DNA of 64,000 bases from an uncultured Pelagibacteraceae bacterium. Its GTDB lineage: Bacteria > Pseudomonadota > Alphaproteobacteria > Pelagibacterales > Pelagibacteraceae. The stretch lies in assembly GCA_902636075.1 (NCBI GenBank), contig CACPQM010000004.1:50100-114099 (forward strand), read 5' to 3'. Below, piece by piece: positions 10,256-20,163 of this stretch (position 1 is the first letter of the stretch; every line of letters begins with the position of its first letter). The notes below the pieces were generated by a model, which was not told the DNA's origin, did not search any database, and saw only the letters and a list, made by a program, of their open reading frames with translations. The translations under genes and the position numbers were made by a program.

Positions 10256-11581
10256 ATGAGTAAAGAAGGCAGCACACAAGCACCTACAAGGCACCCATTA
10301 AAATTTAGAGAACCAGATTTTACAAATCCTGAAAAAATTGATCAGGAAATGAGAAGAGTATTTGATATTTGTCATGGATGTAGAAGATGTTTTAATTTGT
10401 GTGACAGTTTTCCAAAATTATTTGATTACATCGACGAAACTGAAGGAGGAGAAGTATCAGATCTTTCTAGTGATAAATTTAAACCTGTTGTAGATGCTTG
10501 CACTTTATGTGACATGTGTTTTATGACTAAATGTCCTTATGTCCCACCACATGAATTTGATTTAGATTTTCCGCATTTGATGTTGAGATATAGAACGGCT
10601 CAAAGAAAAAATGGTGATATTTCAAAAACTGCAAACCAATTAACTCAAATTGATAGAAATTCAAAAATAGGAATATTTTTTAGCTTTTTCATAAATTGGA
10701 TTACTAATGTAAAAAATAAATTTGCTAGAAAAGTTTTAGAATTTTTTACTGGAATAGATAAAAGAGCTATTTTACCAAAATATAATAAAGAAACTTTTGC
10801 AAATTATTTTCAAAAATTTAAAAAAAATATATTACCAAAACATAAAGAAAGAAAGGTTGTAATTTATTCCACTTGTTTTGTTAACTTTAATAAGAAAAAA
10901 ACTGGAGAGGCAGCTTTAAAAGTGCTTCATCATAATAATGTAGAAGTTGAACATTCTTATGCAGGTTGTTGTGGTATGCCTTATTTGGAGCAAGCAGATC
11001 TAGATCAAGTAACAAAGCAAGCAGAGATAGTTTCTAGAGAATTAATCAAATATGTCGAAAAAGATTATAAAGTAGTAACCTTAACAGCAAGTTGTGGATT
11101 AATGTTAAAGTTCGAGTGGCCTTTATTAATGCCAAATGATGGAATAATTAAAAAACTTTCTCAAAATACTCTCGATATAGATGAATATGTTATGGATATT
11201 GCAAATAAAGAGGGTTTAGTTGATGGTTTGAAAGAAATTGATGGAGGAGTAACAGTACATAATGCTTGTCATGCTAGAGCACAAAATATGGGCAATAAGG
11301 CAAGAGATATGCTTAAATTAATTCCAAATATTAAATTAGATGTTGTTGAAAGATGTGCAGGTCATGGAGGAACCTTCGGTATTATGAAAGAAACTCATGA
11401 CATAGCAAACAAAGTGGGCAAAACTACCGCAAGTACTGTTAAAAGAAAAAATAATAAGTATATGGCTTCTGACTGTCCATTGGCTGGCAAACATATAAAG
11501 CAGTTAGCTGATGACACAAATATTGCTAGTGATGAAGCTGTGCATCCAATTGAGATAGTCTCAAAAAGTTATGGATTATAG
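10256..11581 (+). CDS. Heterodisulfide-reductase/GlpC-like Fe-S oxidoreductase
   Basis: 4Fe-4S motifs CHGCRRCFNLCDSFP and CTLCDMCFMTKCPYVPP; two CCG-like domains (YAGCCGMPYLE; CAGHGGTFG). Confidence 0.88.
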   Translation: MSKEGSTQAPTRHPLKFREPDFTNPEKIDQEMRRVFDICHGCRRCFNLCDSFPKLFDYIDETEGGEVSDLSSDKFKPVVDACTLCDMCFMTKCPYVPPHEFDLDFPHLMLRYRTAQRKNGDISKTANQLTQIDRNSKIGIFFSFFINWITNVKNKFARKVLEFFTGIDKRAILPKYNKETFANYFQKFKKNILPKHKERKVVIYSTCFVNFNKKKTGEAALKVLHHNNVEVEHSYAGCCGMPYLEQADLDQVTKQAEIVSRELIKYVEKDYKVVTLTASCGLMLKFEWPLLMPNDGIIKKLSQNTLDIDEYVMDIANKEGLVDGLKEIDGGVTVHNACHARAQNMGNKARDMLKLIPNIKLDVVERCAGHGGTFGIMKETHDIANKVGKTTASTVKRKNNKYMASDCPLAGKHIKQLADDTNIASDEAVHPIEIVSKSYGL

Positions 11582-12176
11582 AATGTCAAAAGAACAAAAA
11601 ATTATTACAAAAGAAGATCTTCTCCCTTTAGATGCATACACAAAGGTTAGAAGACAAATGAGAAAAGAATTAGTTGAGTTTAAAAAAAATAGAAGAATTC
11701 TATTAGGGCCCTACGCAACATTTTATTTTGAATGTTATGAAACAATGATAGCCCAAGTTCAAGAAATGCTTTACATTGAAAAAGGTGGAGATGAACAAGT
11801 TGCAGATGAACTTGCAGCATATAATCCTCTAATACCTAATGGTAAAGAACTAGTTGCCACTTTAATGTTTGAAATAGACAATCCTATAATTAGAGCAGAG
11901 TTTCTTGGAAAGTTAGGTGGAGTAGAAAATAATATATTTATTAAAATTGGAGAAGAAAAAATTTATGCTGTTCCAGAAATGGATGTAGACAGAACATCAG
12001 ATAATGGAAAAGCATCCTCAGTTCAATTTATACATTTTAAATTTTCAGATGATCAAGTAAATAAGTTCAAAGACCAAAATAATTCAATTGAAGTAGGTAT
12101 TGATCATAAAGAATATTCACACACAACTAAATTTTCGGAAGATAATATTAAAGCTCTTTCTGCAGACTTTAATTAA
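11571..12176 (+). CDS. DUF3501 family protein
   Basis: 201 aa; KVRRQMRKELVEFKKNRRILLGPYATFYFECYETM; overlaps the Fe-S oxidoreductase, a common rubrerythrin-operon partner. Confidence 0.75.
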   Translation: MDYRMSKEQKIITKEDLLPLDAYTKVRRQMRKELVEFKKNRRILLGPYATFYFECYETMIAQVQEMLYIEKGGDEQVADELAAYNPLIPNGKELVATLMFEIDNPIIRAEFLGKLGGVENNIFIKIGEEKIYAVPEMDVDRTSDNGKASSVQFIHFKFSDDQVNKFKDQNNSIEVGIDHKEYSHTTKFSEDNIKALSADFN

Positions 12177-12624
12177 CGATACCCCAAATTTTGTCATCTT
12201 TAAAAATCCAACCTGAGTAATCGCCCGTACTTATATTACACCATTTTTCTTCGCATTTAATAACTTTTAATAGACGACCCGTATCCAACTTTGCCAATGG
12301 TTTTGAATATTTCGTAGGTTTTCTAAATAGAATTTTTTCAGATTTGGTGATTAAAGAACGTGAATTCCTCAATTGTGAAATATGGATCCAACCACTATTT
12401 TTTTTATGATCAATAACTCTTCTGAAATTTTCTTTTTTATCGATTACTTTTAGAGGTAATTCTATCTTTCTATAAACATATTTAATTGGATAATCAAAGC
12501 TTGGGCCGTATCTAACATTTACTTTTTTATTTTTTAACATCAGAAAATAATTATTTTCTTGAGCGAACGATGAAAATGGTAAAAGAAAAAAAAATGAAAG
12601 TATTAAATATTTTCGCATATACAT
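12169..12624 (-). CDS. SH3-domain secreted protein
   Basis: Signal peptide MRKYLILSFFFLLPFSSFA then two SH3-like repeats (KVNVRYGPSFDYPIKYVY; GWIHISQL; WCNISTGDYSGWIFK). Confidence 0.75.
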   Translation of the reverse strand: MYMRKYLILSFFFLLPFSSFAQENNYFLMLKNKKVNVRYGPSFDYPIKYVYRKIELPLKVIDKKENFRRVIDHKKNSGWIHISQLRNSRSLITKSEKILFRKPTKYSKPLAKLDTGRLLKVIKCEEKWCNISTGDYSGWIFKDDKIWGIVN

Positions 12625-13352
12625 TTTTTTCTTTTTCTAAATAATACTTTTCTAAATTTGAGATTTAATAAATCTATTATTAAAATATGGGAATTTAAAT
12701 TTTTACCAGCATTTAAAATTGCCTTCAGAACCTCATTGGCCTGTAGGCTACCTGTAATAACTGCTGTTGATCCTAATATACCATCTGTTTCACAATCTAA
12801 AACTCCTTCTGCTGGTTCACCTTGGTAAAAACATTTTAAACAGGGACTTTTTTTTAAACTAAAATCAAATGTAAAAATATGTCCTTCAAATTTACTTATA
12901 GCTCCAATAATAATTTTTTTTTTATATTTTAACGAAAATTTATTTAAAAGAAATTTTGCTTTAAAATTATCTGTACCATCAACAATAACATCATACTGTT
13001 TCAGAATTTTTCCTAAATTTTTCTCGTCTGCTTTGTTCCTATAAATTTTAATTTTTACTTTTTTATTAATTTTACATATCTTTTTCTCTAAAATATTAAC
13101 TTTATATTTTCCAACATCACCAGCAGTGAACATAATTTGTCGGTGTAAATTTGATAAACAAACTTTGTCATGATCCATCATCCCAATTTTGCCAATACCT
13201 GCTCGTGAAAGTAAATCAATCACTGGTGACCCCAAACCACCACATCCAACAACTAGAACTTTGGAATTTTGAATTTTTTTTTGACCTAAAATCCCAACTT
13301 TTTTTAAAATAATCTGTCTTGAATATCGCTCGAGGTCTTTCTTACTAAACAT
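12603..13352 (-). CDS. ThiF/MoeB/HesA family adenylyltransferase
   Basis: VLVVGCGGLGSPVIDLLSRAGIGKIGMMDHDKVCLSNLHRQIMF; C-x2-C zinc site. Confidence 0.9.
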   Translation of the reverse strand: MFSKKDLERYSRQIILKKVGILGQKKIQNSKVLVVGCGGLGSPVIDLLSRAGIGKIGMMDHDKVCLSNLHRQIMFTAGDVGKYKVNILEKKICKINKKVKIKIYRNKADEKNLGKILKQYDVIVDGTDNFKAKFLLNKFSLKYKKKIIIGAISKFEGHIFTFDFSLKKSPCLKCFYQGEPAEGVLDCETDGILGSTAVITGSLQANEVLKAILNAGKNLNSHILIIDLLNLKFRKVLFRKRKKCICENI

Positions 13353-13355
13353 TTA

Positions 13356-13793
13356 CTATTTACCAGTAGATCCAAATCCTCCAGACCCTCTGATTGTATC
13401 TGGTAATTCATTTGTTTCTTTAATTTCTACTTTTAAAATAGGCATTAAAACCATTTGAGCAATTCTATCTTCATCATTGACAGTAAATTCATCTTTACCA
13501 TGGTTAAATAAAATAATTTTTAGCTCTCCTCTATAATCACTATCAATTGTGCCTGGTGTATTTAACACAGTAATACTTGATTTTGCGGCAAGACCAGATC
13601 TTGGTCTAATTTGAAACTCTGTATCTTCAGGAATTGCAATTGCAATACCTGTGGGTATCAATTTCGACTCATTTGGTTTGATTGTTATAGGTTCATCTAC
13701 ACATGCCATCAGATCCATACCAGAAGACCCACTAGTTTTATAACTTGGAAGTTTTGCTTTTTGGTTAAGTCTCTTAAATAAAACCTTTACCAT
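13356..13793 (-). CDS. dut: dUTP diphosphatase
   Basis: SSGMDLMA, RSGLAAKSSI, GTIDSDYRGE, RGSGGFGSTGK motifs. Confidence 0.97.
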   Translation of the reverse strand: MVKVLFKRLNQKAKLPSYKTSGSSGMDLMACVDEPITIKPNESKLIPTGIAIAIPEDTEFQIRPRSGLAAKSSITVLNTPGTIDSDYRGELKIILFNHGKDEFTVNDEDRIAQMVLMPILKVEIKETNELPDTIRGSGGFGSTGK

Positions 13794-13796
13794 TGA

Positions 13797-14987
13797 TTAA
13801 TTAAGCTCAGTGATAACTCTATCCACTATCTCAGATGCTATTAAAGATTTGTTTTTCTTTAATAACTTTTCACTCTCTTTATTTTTATAAAATATAGAAA
13901 CTTCATTATCATCAGAGTCAAAACCTATTGTTTTATTAGAAATATCATTTGCAATAATCCAATCACAATTTTTTTGGTCTAATTTTCTCTTTGAATTTAT
14001 TTCAAGATTTTGTGATTCTGCTGCAAATCCAATTGTAATCTTTGGTCTAAGTGAATTATGATTTGATATGTTTGATAAAATGTCAATATTTTTTTCTAAC
14101 TTAAGATCCAAATTTTCGCTTTTTTTAATTTTTTCACTATTGATCTCTTTAACTTTAAAATCTGCTACAGCTGCATTAAAAATAGCAACATCAGTTGGTA
14201 GATTTCTGAGAGTTTCCCTAAACATTTCTTCTGCAGTTTTAACTGAAATAAATTTAACTCCCTCAACTGGGTCTAAATTTGTTTCCCCAGAAATAAGTGT
14301 TGTTTCAAAACCATTATCTCTTAATGATTTAGCAATTTCATAACCTTGTTTTCCACTTGATTTATTAGTTATAAATCTTACTGGATCTATAAACTCTTTA
14401 GTAGGTCCAGCTGTAACTAATGCCTTATATTTTTTATTTTTTTCAATATTCTTAAAATAATTTTCTATAGTCTCTAATATATATGATGGTTCTGACATTT
14501 TGCCTTTTCCATATTCTCCACAAGCCATATCCCCAATTTCAGGGCCAATTATCTTATAACCGTAACTTTTTAATTTTGATAAATTATCTTTAGTTGATTT
14601 GTGTTCCCACATTCTTACATTCATAGCTGGGACCAAAAACACCTGTTTATCAGATGCTAAAACGACAGTGCTAGCTAGGTCGTCGGTTAAACCATAACTT
14701 AATTTTGAGATTGTATTTGCTGTTGCAGGCACAATTAAAATTAAATCTGCCCATCTAGAAAGTGAAATATGATCCATTTCAGCTTCATTTTCTGCACTGA
14801 ATATGTTTTCATATACCTTTTCCTGCGAAAGAGATGAAATAGACAGAGGTGTTACAAAGTTTTTACCACTCTTAGTAAGTATTGTTTTAATGCTCACATC
14901 CCTTTTTTTTAAACCTCTTATCACTTCTAAGCTTTTGTAAGCAGATATTCCACCACATATGATTAAAAGTATTTTTTTATTTTTCAT
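13797..14987 (-). CDS. coaBC: Bifunctional phosphopantothenoylcysteine decarboxylase/phosphopantothenate-cysteine ligase
   Basis: N-terminal flavoprotein domain (LLIICGGISAYKSLEVIRGLK, PAMNVRMW) and C-terminal synthase (ALVTAGPTKEFIDPVRFITNKSSGKQG). Confidence 0.96.
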   Translation of the reverse strand: MKNKKILLIICGGISAYKSLEVIRGLKKRDVSIKTILTKSGKNFVTPLSISSLSQEKVYENIFSAENEAEMDHISLSRWADLILIVPATANTISKLSYGLTDDLASTVVLASDKQVFLVPAMNVRMWEHKSTKDNLSKLKSYGYKIIGPEIGDMACGEYGKGKMSEPSYILETIENYFKNIEKNKKYKALVTAGPTKEFIDPVRFITNKSSGKQGYEIAKSLRDNGFETTLISGETNLDPVEGVKFISVKTAEEMFRETLRNLPTDVAIFNAAVADFKVKEINSEKIKKSENLDLKLEKNIDILSNISNHNSLRPKITIGFAAESQNLEINSKRKLDQKNCDWIIANDISNKTIGFDSDDNEVSIFYKNKESEKLLKKNKSLIASEIVDRVITELN

Positions 14988-14995
14988 GAGAAGAA

Positions 14996-16576
14996 TTAAA
15001 ATACCAATAGGGTTAAAATTACAAGAGATAATAAGCCAATGATAGATTGGTTTCTAAATGACTTCATTTCTTCTTTTTTAATATTTAATTCATTATAAGA
15101 GTTAGAATTTTGAGGTATTTGACCACTTGCAAGGTAATTAAGGGCTTGATTTGCTTTATCCATTACCTCAGGTAAATTTGGGAGACGTTTTAACACTTCC
15201 ACAGAGTCTTTTAATGTTTCATTAATTGAATTTATAGGGTCTTTAGTTTCTTTGAGCCATTTTTCTAGAACAGGTTTAGATGTTTCCCAAATGTTTGTTT
15301 CAGGGTTTAATCTTCTTGCAACTCCTTCAACTACTACCATTGTTTTTTGTAACATAAGTAACTGAGGTTGAGTCTGCATATTAAATTTTTCGGTAACATC
15401 AAAAAGTTGTTTTAGTAGCTTACCACCTGAAATATTTTTTATAGAGTGACCAAAAATCGGTTCACCAATTGATCTTAATGCTTGAGCAAGATCATTGACA
15501 GGTACATTATTTGGGACTAGTCCTGCCGCAAGATGAACTTCTGCAACTTTTTTATAATCTCTTTGTATAAAGCCAAATAAAATTTCAGCTAAAAATCTTT
15601 TACTAACATTATCTAGCCTTCCCATTATACCAAAATCTATAGGAACAATTTGACCACTTTCATTTACAAAAATATTTCCTTGATGCATATCTGCGTGAAA
15701 AAAACCATCTCTTACAGCATGTCTTAAGAAATGTTGAATTATGTCAGTAGCAATTTTTTTTGTATCAATTGATCTTTTCTCTAGCTCTTCTGTCTCTCTA
15801 ATTGATACACCGTCAATCCAATCGAGTGTCATTATATTTTCACTTGTATAATCCCAATAGATCTTGGGAACTTCAAAACCTGAGTCATTTTTAGTATTTT
15901 CTGCATATTCGTTAGCTGCAGCTGCTTCAAATCTTAAATCCATCTCTAGACTGGTAATTTCTTTCAATAAAAAAACTACCTCAACTAGCTTTAATCGTTT
16001 GGTTTTTTTGATTAATGACTCAATAATATAGGCAAAAAGCATCAAAGCATCTACTTCTTCATTAAAAATTTTTTTAATATCTGGTCTTAATATTTTTATT
16101 GCTACATTTTTAATAACTCCGTTATCGTTAATTTGAGCTTTATGCACTTGAGCAATTGAGGCAGCTGCAACTGGTTCACTTATATTAATTATTGAATTAT
16201 ATAGTTCATCACCTAAATCTTCTTTAATCATTTCTTTAGCTTTTGATTGTGAAAAAGGTGGAAGTTTATCTTGTAAATTTTCTAGTTCCTTTGATAATTT
16301 ATCTCCTATGATATCTGGTCTTGTTGCTAAAAACTGGCCAAGTTTAATAAATGTTGTACCCATAGATGCTAATGAATTAGATAATTTTTCGCCTTCGCTT
16401 AAATTATCAAATGACACATCTTTTTTAGTAAAAGAAAAGGAAAGTAATTTAAAAATTACACTTATTAGTAAAGGTGGTTTATTAAATTTTGATAAAATAG
16501 TTAAAACATCAGATTTAGCGAGTTTTCTACCGAGTTTAAATAATGTAATTAATCTTTTGAACATTATATTTTCCAA
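14996..16576 (-). CDS. ubiB: Ubiquinone biosynthesis ABC1/UbiB-family kinase-like protein
   Basis: GTTFIKLGQFLATRPD, ASIAQVHKA, HADMHQGNIFV, PIDFGIMGRL; C-terminal hydrophobic helix. Confidence 0.95.
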   Translation of the reverse strand: MENIMFKRLITLFKLGRKLAKSDVLTILSKFNKPPLLISVIFKLLSFSFTKKDVSFDNLSEGEKLSNSLASMGTTFIKLGQFLATRPDIIGDKLSKELENLQDKLPPFSQSKAKEMIKEDLGDELYNSIINISEPVAAASIAQVHKAQINDNGVIKNVAIKILRPDIKKIFNEEVDALMLFAYIIESLIKKTKRLKLVEVVFLLKEITSLEMDLRFEAAAANEYAENTKNDSGFEVPKIYWDYTSENIMTLDWIDGVSIRETEELEKRSIDTKKIATDIIQHFLRHAVRDGFFHADMHQGNIFVNESGQIVPIDFGIMGRLDNVSKRFLAEILFGFIQRDYKKVAEVHLAAGLVPNNVPVNDLAQALRSIGEPIFGHSIKNISGGKLLKQLFDVTEKFNMQTQPQLLMLQKTMVVVEGVARRLNPETNIWETSKPVLEKWLKETKDPINSINETLKDSVEVLKRLPNLPEVMDKANQALNYLASGQIPQNSNSYNELNIKKEEMKSFRNQSIIGLLSLVILTLLVF

Positions 16577-17268
16577 CCAGAATGAATAGCCACTATTCCG
16601 CCAGATAAATTTCTATATGAACAATTTTTAAAATTGTTTTCCTTCATTAAATCTATCAATTCTTCCTGATTGACAAATTCTTCTATACTTTTGGTCAAAT
16701 ATTCATAAGGGTGTTTATCACCAACTACTGCTTTCCCTATGTGAGGAATTATTTTCGAGTAATTTTTGTACAATAAATCTAAATTAGAATTTTGAATTTT
16801 TGAAAATTCTAAACACATATATCTTCCTCCTGGTTTAAGAACCCTGTAGGCTTCTGATAAAGATTTATCTAGACTCTTTGTATTTCGTAAACCAAAACTT
16901 ATTGTATAAAAATCGTAAGAGTCATCTTTGAATGGCAACTTTTCTGCCTCTGCAACAACCCATTTTATATTTTTATACTCCCTTAGTCTTCTTTTACCTT
17001 TTTCAATCATTTTGTCGTTCGAATCTGTAGAGGTAATTTCCCCATTCTTATCTGTATAATCTAAAAATAATTTCCCTAAATCACCAGTTCCACAAGCGAC
17101 ATCTAAATACTTTTTGCCTTTGGTTGGATTCATCCAATTCATAAGGTTTTTTTTCCAAAGTCTATGAATTCCAAATGACATAATATCGTTCATCAAATCA
17201 TACTTATCGTAGACTTTATTAAATACTCCTTCGACGAGTCCTGCTTTATTTTGAAGATTTTGTTGCAT
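16564..17268 (-). CDS. ubiE: Demethylmenaquinone/2-polyprenyl-6-methoxybenzoquinol methylase
   Basis: YDLMNDIMSFGIHRLWK, DVACGTGDL, FGLRNT, RVLKPGGRYMCLEFS. Confidence 0.97.
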   Translation of the reverse strand: MQQNLQNKAGLVEGVFNKVYDKYDLMNDIMSFGIHRLWKKNLMNWMNPTKGKKYLDVACGTGDLGKLFLDYTDKNGEITSTDSNDKMIEKGKRRLREYKNIKWVVAEAEKLPFKDDSYDFYTISFGLRNTKSLDKSLSEAYRVLKPGGRYMCLEFSKIQNSNLDLLYKNYSKIIPHIGKAVVGDKHPYEYLTKSIEEFVNQEELIDLMKENNFKNCSYRNLSGGIVAIHSGWKI

Positions 17269-17301
17269 ATAAATTATATTAAAACACTAATATAGTATGA
17301 A

Positions 17302-18168
17302 ATGCCTGAATTACCAGAAGTAGAAATCGTCAAACAATCTTTGAATCAGAGTATTACAGGAAAGATTATTAAAGACATATTAGTAAAAAATAGAAATTTA
17401 AGGTTTAAGATCCCAAAAAATTTAAAAAAAAATATAGTAAAAAAAAAAATTATTAAAGTAGATAGGTTTTCAAAACATTTAATACTTAAATTTGAGGATA
17501 GTTCTAATTTAATGATTCATCTTGGAATGTCAGGAACTATTCATTTAATTAGTAAATCTAGAAAAAAAAATTCCATAACAAACACCAGTTTTTATCACTC
17601 TCCATTGTTACCTAAAAAGCATAATCATGTGGAAATGAAAATTGATAACTATAAATTAATTTATAATGATCCAAGGAGATTTGGATATTTTTCTTATTTT
17701 AAAAATGATGAGGAGATAAATAATAACTTAAGAAAATATGGACCAGAACCTTTTGATCCTTTATTTAATAAAAATTATATTTTTAATTATTTTAAAAATA
17801 AAAAAAAAAATATTAAAAATTTTTTAATTGATCAAAATTTTGTTTCAGGAATTGGAAATATTTATGCGAGTGAGATATTGTTTTTATGTAAGATTTTACC
17901 ATCTAAGGAGGCAAGTTCGCTTAGCTTAAATGACTGCCAAAAAATCTCTCATTTTTCGAAAGTAGTTTTAAGAAAAGCAATTGAGAAAGGAGGATCAAGT
18001 ATCAGAGATTTTAAGAACACAAGTGGAGATCAAGGCTCTTTTCAAAAAAATTTTAATGTTTATCAAAGAGAAAATAAAAAATGTTTAAAATATAGTTGCA
18101 AAGGAATAATACATAAAAAATTTATTTCCAATAGGTCTAGTTTTTTTTGTAATTTATGTCAAAAATAA
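17302..18168 (+). CDS. mutM: Formamidopyrimidine-DNA glycosylase
   Basis: MPELPEVEIVKQSL N-terminus; NFLIDQNFVSGIGNIYASEILF; C-terminal zinc finger. Confidence 0.97.
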   Translation: MPELPEVEIVKQSLNQSITGKIIKDILVKNRNLRFKIPKNLKKNIVKKKIIKVDRFSKHLILKFEDSSNLMIHLGMSGTIHLISKSRKKNSITNTSFYHSPLLPKKHNHVEMKIDNYKLIYNDPRRFGYFSYFKNDEEINNNLRKYGPEPFDPLFNKNYIFNYFKNKKKNIKNFLIDQNFVSGIGNIYASEILFLCKILPSKEASSLSLNDCQKISHFSKVVLRKAIEKGGSSIRDFKNTSGDQGSFQKNFNVYQRENKKCLKYSCKGIIHKKFISNRSSFFCNLCQK

Positions 18169-18180
18169 ACAATTATTGTA

Positions 18181-18209
18181 TTGACCCAATCATTATCTGA
18201 AGATATACA
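18181..18209 (+). promoter_or_regulatory. Sigma70-like promoter for rpsT
   Basis: TTGACC (18181-18186), 17-nt spacer, TATACA (18204-18209), only ~9 nt before the rpsT ATG. Confidence 0.6.
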
Positions 18210-18218
18210 CTCACGCTT

Positions 18219-18479
18219 ATGGCGAATACAAAATCAGCAATTAAACGTACTAGAAAAATTAAAAGGCAAACAGCTGTAAATAGATCTAGAAAGAGTCGTT
18301 ATAGAACTGCATTGAAAAAAATGAACTCTATAATTGAAAAAAAGGATAAAAAAGAAGCTTTAGCGTTCCTACCTAAGTTAAATTCTGAATTAATGTTAAT
18401 TGCAAAAACAGGAGTCATAAAAAGACAAAACGCCTCAAGGAATGTATCGAGAATTACAAAAAAAATTAATTCTCTTTAA
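18219..18479 (+). CDS. rpsT: 30S ribosomal protein S20
   Basis: MANTKSAIKRTRKIKRQTAVNRSRKSRYRTALKKM. Confidence 0.98.
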   Translation: MANTKSAIKRTRKIKRQTAVNRSRKSRYRTALKKMNSIIEKKDKKEALAFLPKLNSELMLIAKTGVIKRQNASRNVSRITKKINSL

Positions 18480-18747
18480 CAACCTCTAATAAGTAAAAAT
18501 TTTTTCGTATACAACTTTAACGTACAATTAGCTAATAAATTACTACATCTAAAAGTTTTATTTAAAAAATTACTATATATAGATTTAGTAAAATTTTAGA
18601 TTTTTAATTTGTTACCCTGTTAGGTTGCAAAAAAAATTTTATATGAATTCAATTTAAAATTTATTCAATCATAAATTTAATTTTTTTTTGTTTTTATAAA
18701 TAAACTTATTGCAATAATTTTTCATAAGTCTTAAGTGGAATTTCCTC

Positions 18748-20163
18748 ATGAAAAATAATTTACAAAACAACAAAACCTTCGAAAAGAAAATTGATTGGCA
18801 AAGTATTAAAAAAGAATTACGAGAAAAACTTGGAAATGACATTTTTGAGAGTTGGGTAAAAAAAATTGAACTAGTTGATGAATTTCATAACTACATATTG
18901 TTCTCAGTTTCAACCAGATTCATTAGAGATTGGATAGTATCAAGGTATTTAGACCAAATACTGCAGACAATCAAACGGTATAAGAAAGATTTGGTTAGAA
19001 TTGAATTTATAATAAAAAACAACAATGATTTAGAAGATAGTCATGCTAATAAATCAACTCAAAACTCTGATGAAACTAATAAAGATAATGTTTCATTTAT
19101 AAAAGATTCTTATCTTCAATATAATAGAATAGATCCAAATAAAAACTTTGAAAATTTTATAACTGGAGAAAGTAACAAATTAGCATTTGAAGCATCAAAA
19201 AAAGTTTCCAAAGATATAGCTCACTATAATCCATTATATTTATATGGTGGTGTAGGGATGGGTAAAACTCATTTATTAAATGCTATTGGTTTAGAATTGA
19301 AAGAAAAGAATAAAGCAATGTTTATATCAGCAGAAAGATTCATGTATCAATTTGTTAAGTCCATAAAATCAAATGAGATGGTAAAGTTTAAAGAGTACTT
19401 CAGAAATACTGATATTTTATTAATTGATGATATTCAGTTCATGAATGGTAAAGAAGCAATGCAAGAAGAATTTTTTCATACCTTCAACGCATTACTAGAC
19501 AAAAACTCACAAATAATAATTTCAGCAGATAGACCACCTAATAAGCTTTCTAGAATACAAGAGAGAATAAAATCTAGATTTTCAGGAGGTTTAGTGGTTG
19601 ATATTCAAAACCCTGATTACGAGCTTAGATATAAAATTATTAAATCTAAAACCGAAGAGTTAAAATTATCTTATTCAAATCAAGTAGTTATTTCCGAGGA
19701 AATTCAAAAATTTTTAAGCACAGAAATAAAAACTAGCATTAGAGAATTAGTTGGAGCATTAAATAGAATTGTCTCATTTACTAGGATTTATAATAAAGTT
19801 CCGAATTTATCGGAGGTTAAAATAGTTTTAAAAGACCTGCTAAACCTTAGCGAAAATAAAGTGGATATTGACACAATTCAGACAATAGTTTGTAAATTTT
19901 ATAAGATTAGCAAAAATGAAATGCTTTCACCAAGAAGATCAAGATACCTTGTAAGACCAAGGCAGACTGCAATCTATCTTGCTAAAATGCTAACATCTAA
20001 ATCATTACCTGAGATAGGTAGAACTTTTTCCAATAGAGATCACACAACCGTAATCCATTCAGTTAAAACCATAGAAAGATTGAGAAAAGAGGATAGTGAA
20101 TTAAATATTAATATTGATAGTTTAAAAAATAAGATTTTATATAATAAAGAAAATGAAGTTTAG
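18748..20163 (+). CDS. dnaA: Chromosomal replication initiator DnaA
   Basis: LYLYGGVGMGKTHLLNAIG, LLIDDIQFMNGKE, RDHTTVIHSVKTIE. Confidence 0.98.
   Translation: MKNNLQNNKTFEKKIDWQSIKKELREKLGNDIFESWVKKIELVDEFHNYILFSVSTRFIRDWIVSRYLDQILQTIKRYKKDLVRIEFIIKNNNDLEDSHANKSTQNSDETNKDNVSFIKDSYLQYNRIDPNKNFENFITGESNKLAFEASKKVSKDIAHYNPLYLYGGVGMGKTHLLNAIGLELKEKNKAMFISAERFMYQFVKSIKSNEMVKFKEYFRNTDILLIDDIQFMNGKEAMQEEFFHTFNALLDKNSQIIISADRPPNKLSRIQERIKSRFSGGLVVDIQNPDYELRYKIIKSKTEELKLSYSNQVVISEEIQKFLSTEIKTSIRELVGALNRIVSFTRIYNKVPNLSEVKIVLKDLLNLSENKVDIDTIQTIVCKFYKISKNEMLSPRRSRYLVRPRQTAIYLAKMLTSKSLPEIGRTFSNRDHTTVIHSVKTIERLRKEDSELNINIDSLKNKILYNKENEV

Noticed and set aside
18480-18747. AT-rich rpsT-dnaA intergenic region as a candidate oriC
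   Set aside because: No convincing TTATNCACA DnaA boxes were seen on either strand; AT-richness is uninformative in this genome. GC-skew over the full chromosome would be needed.
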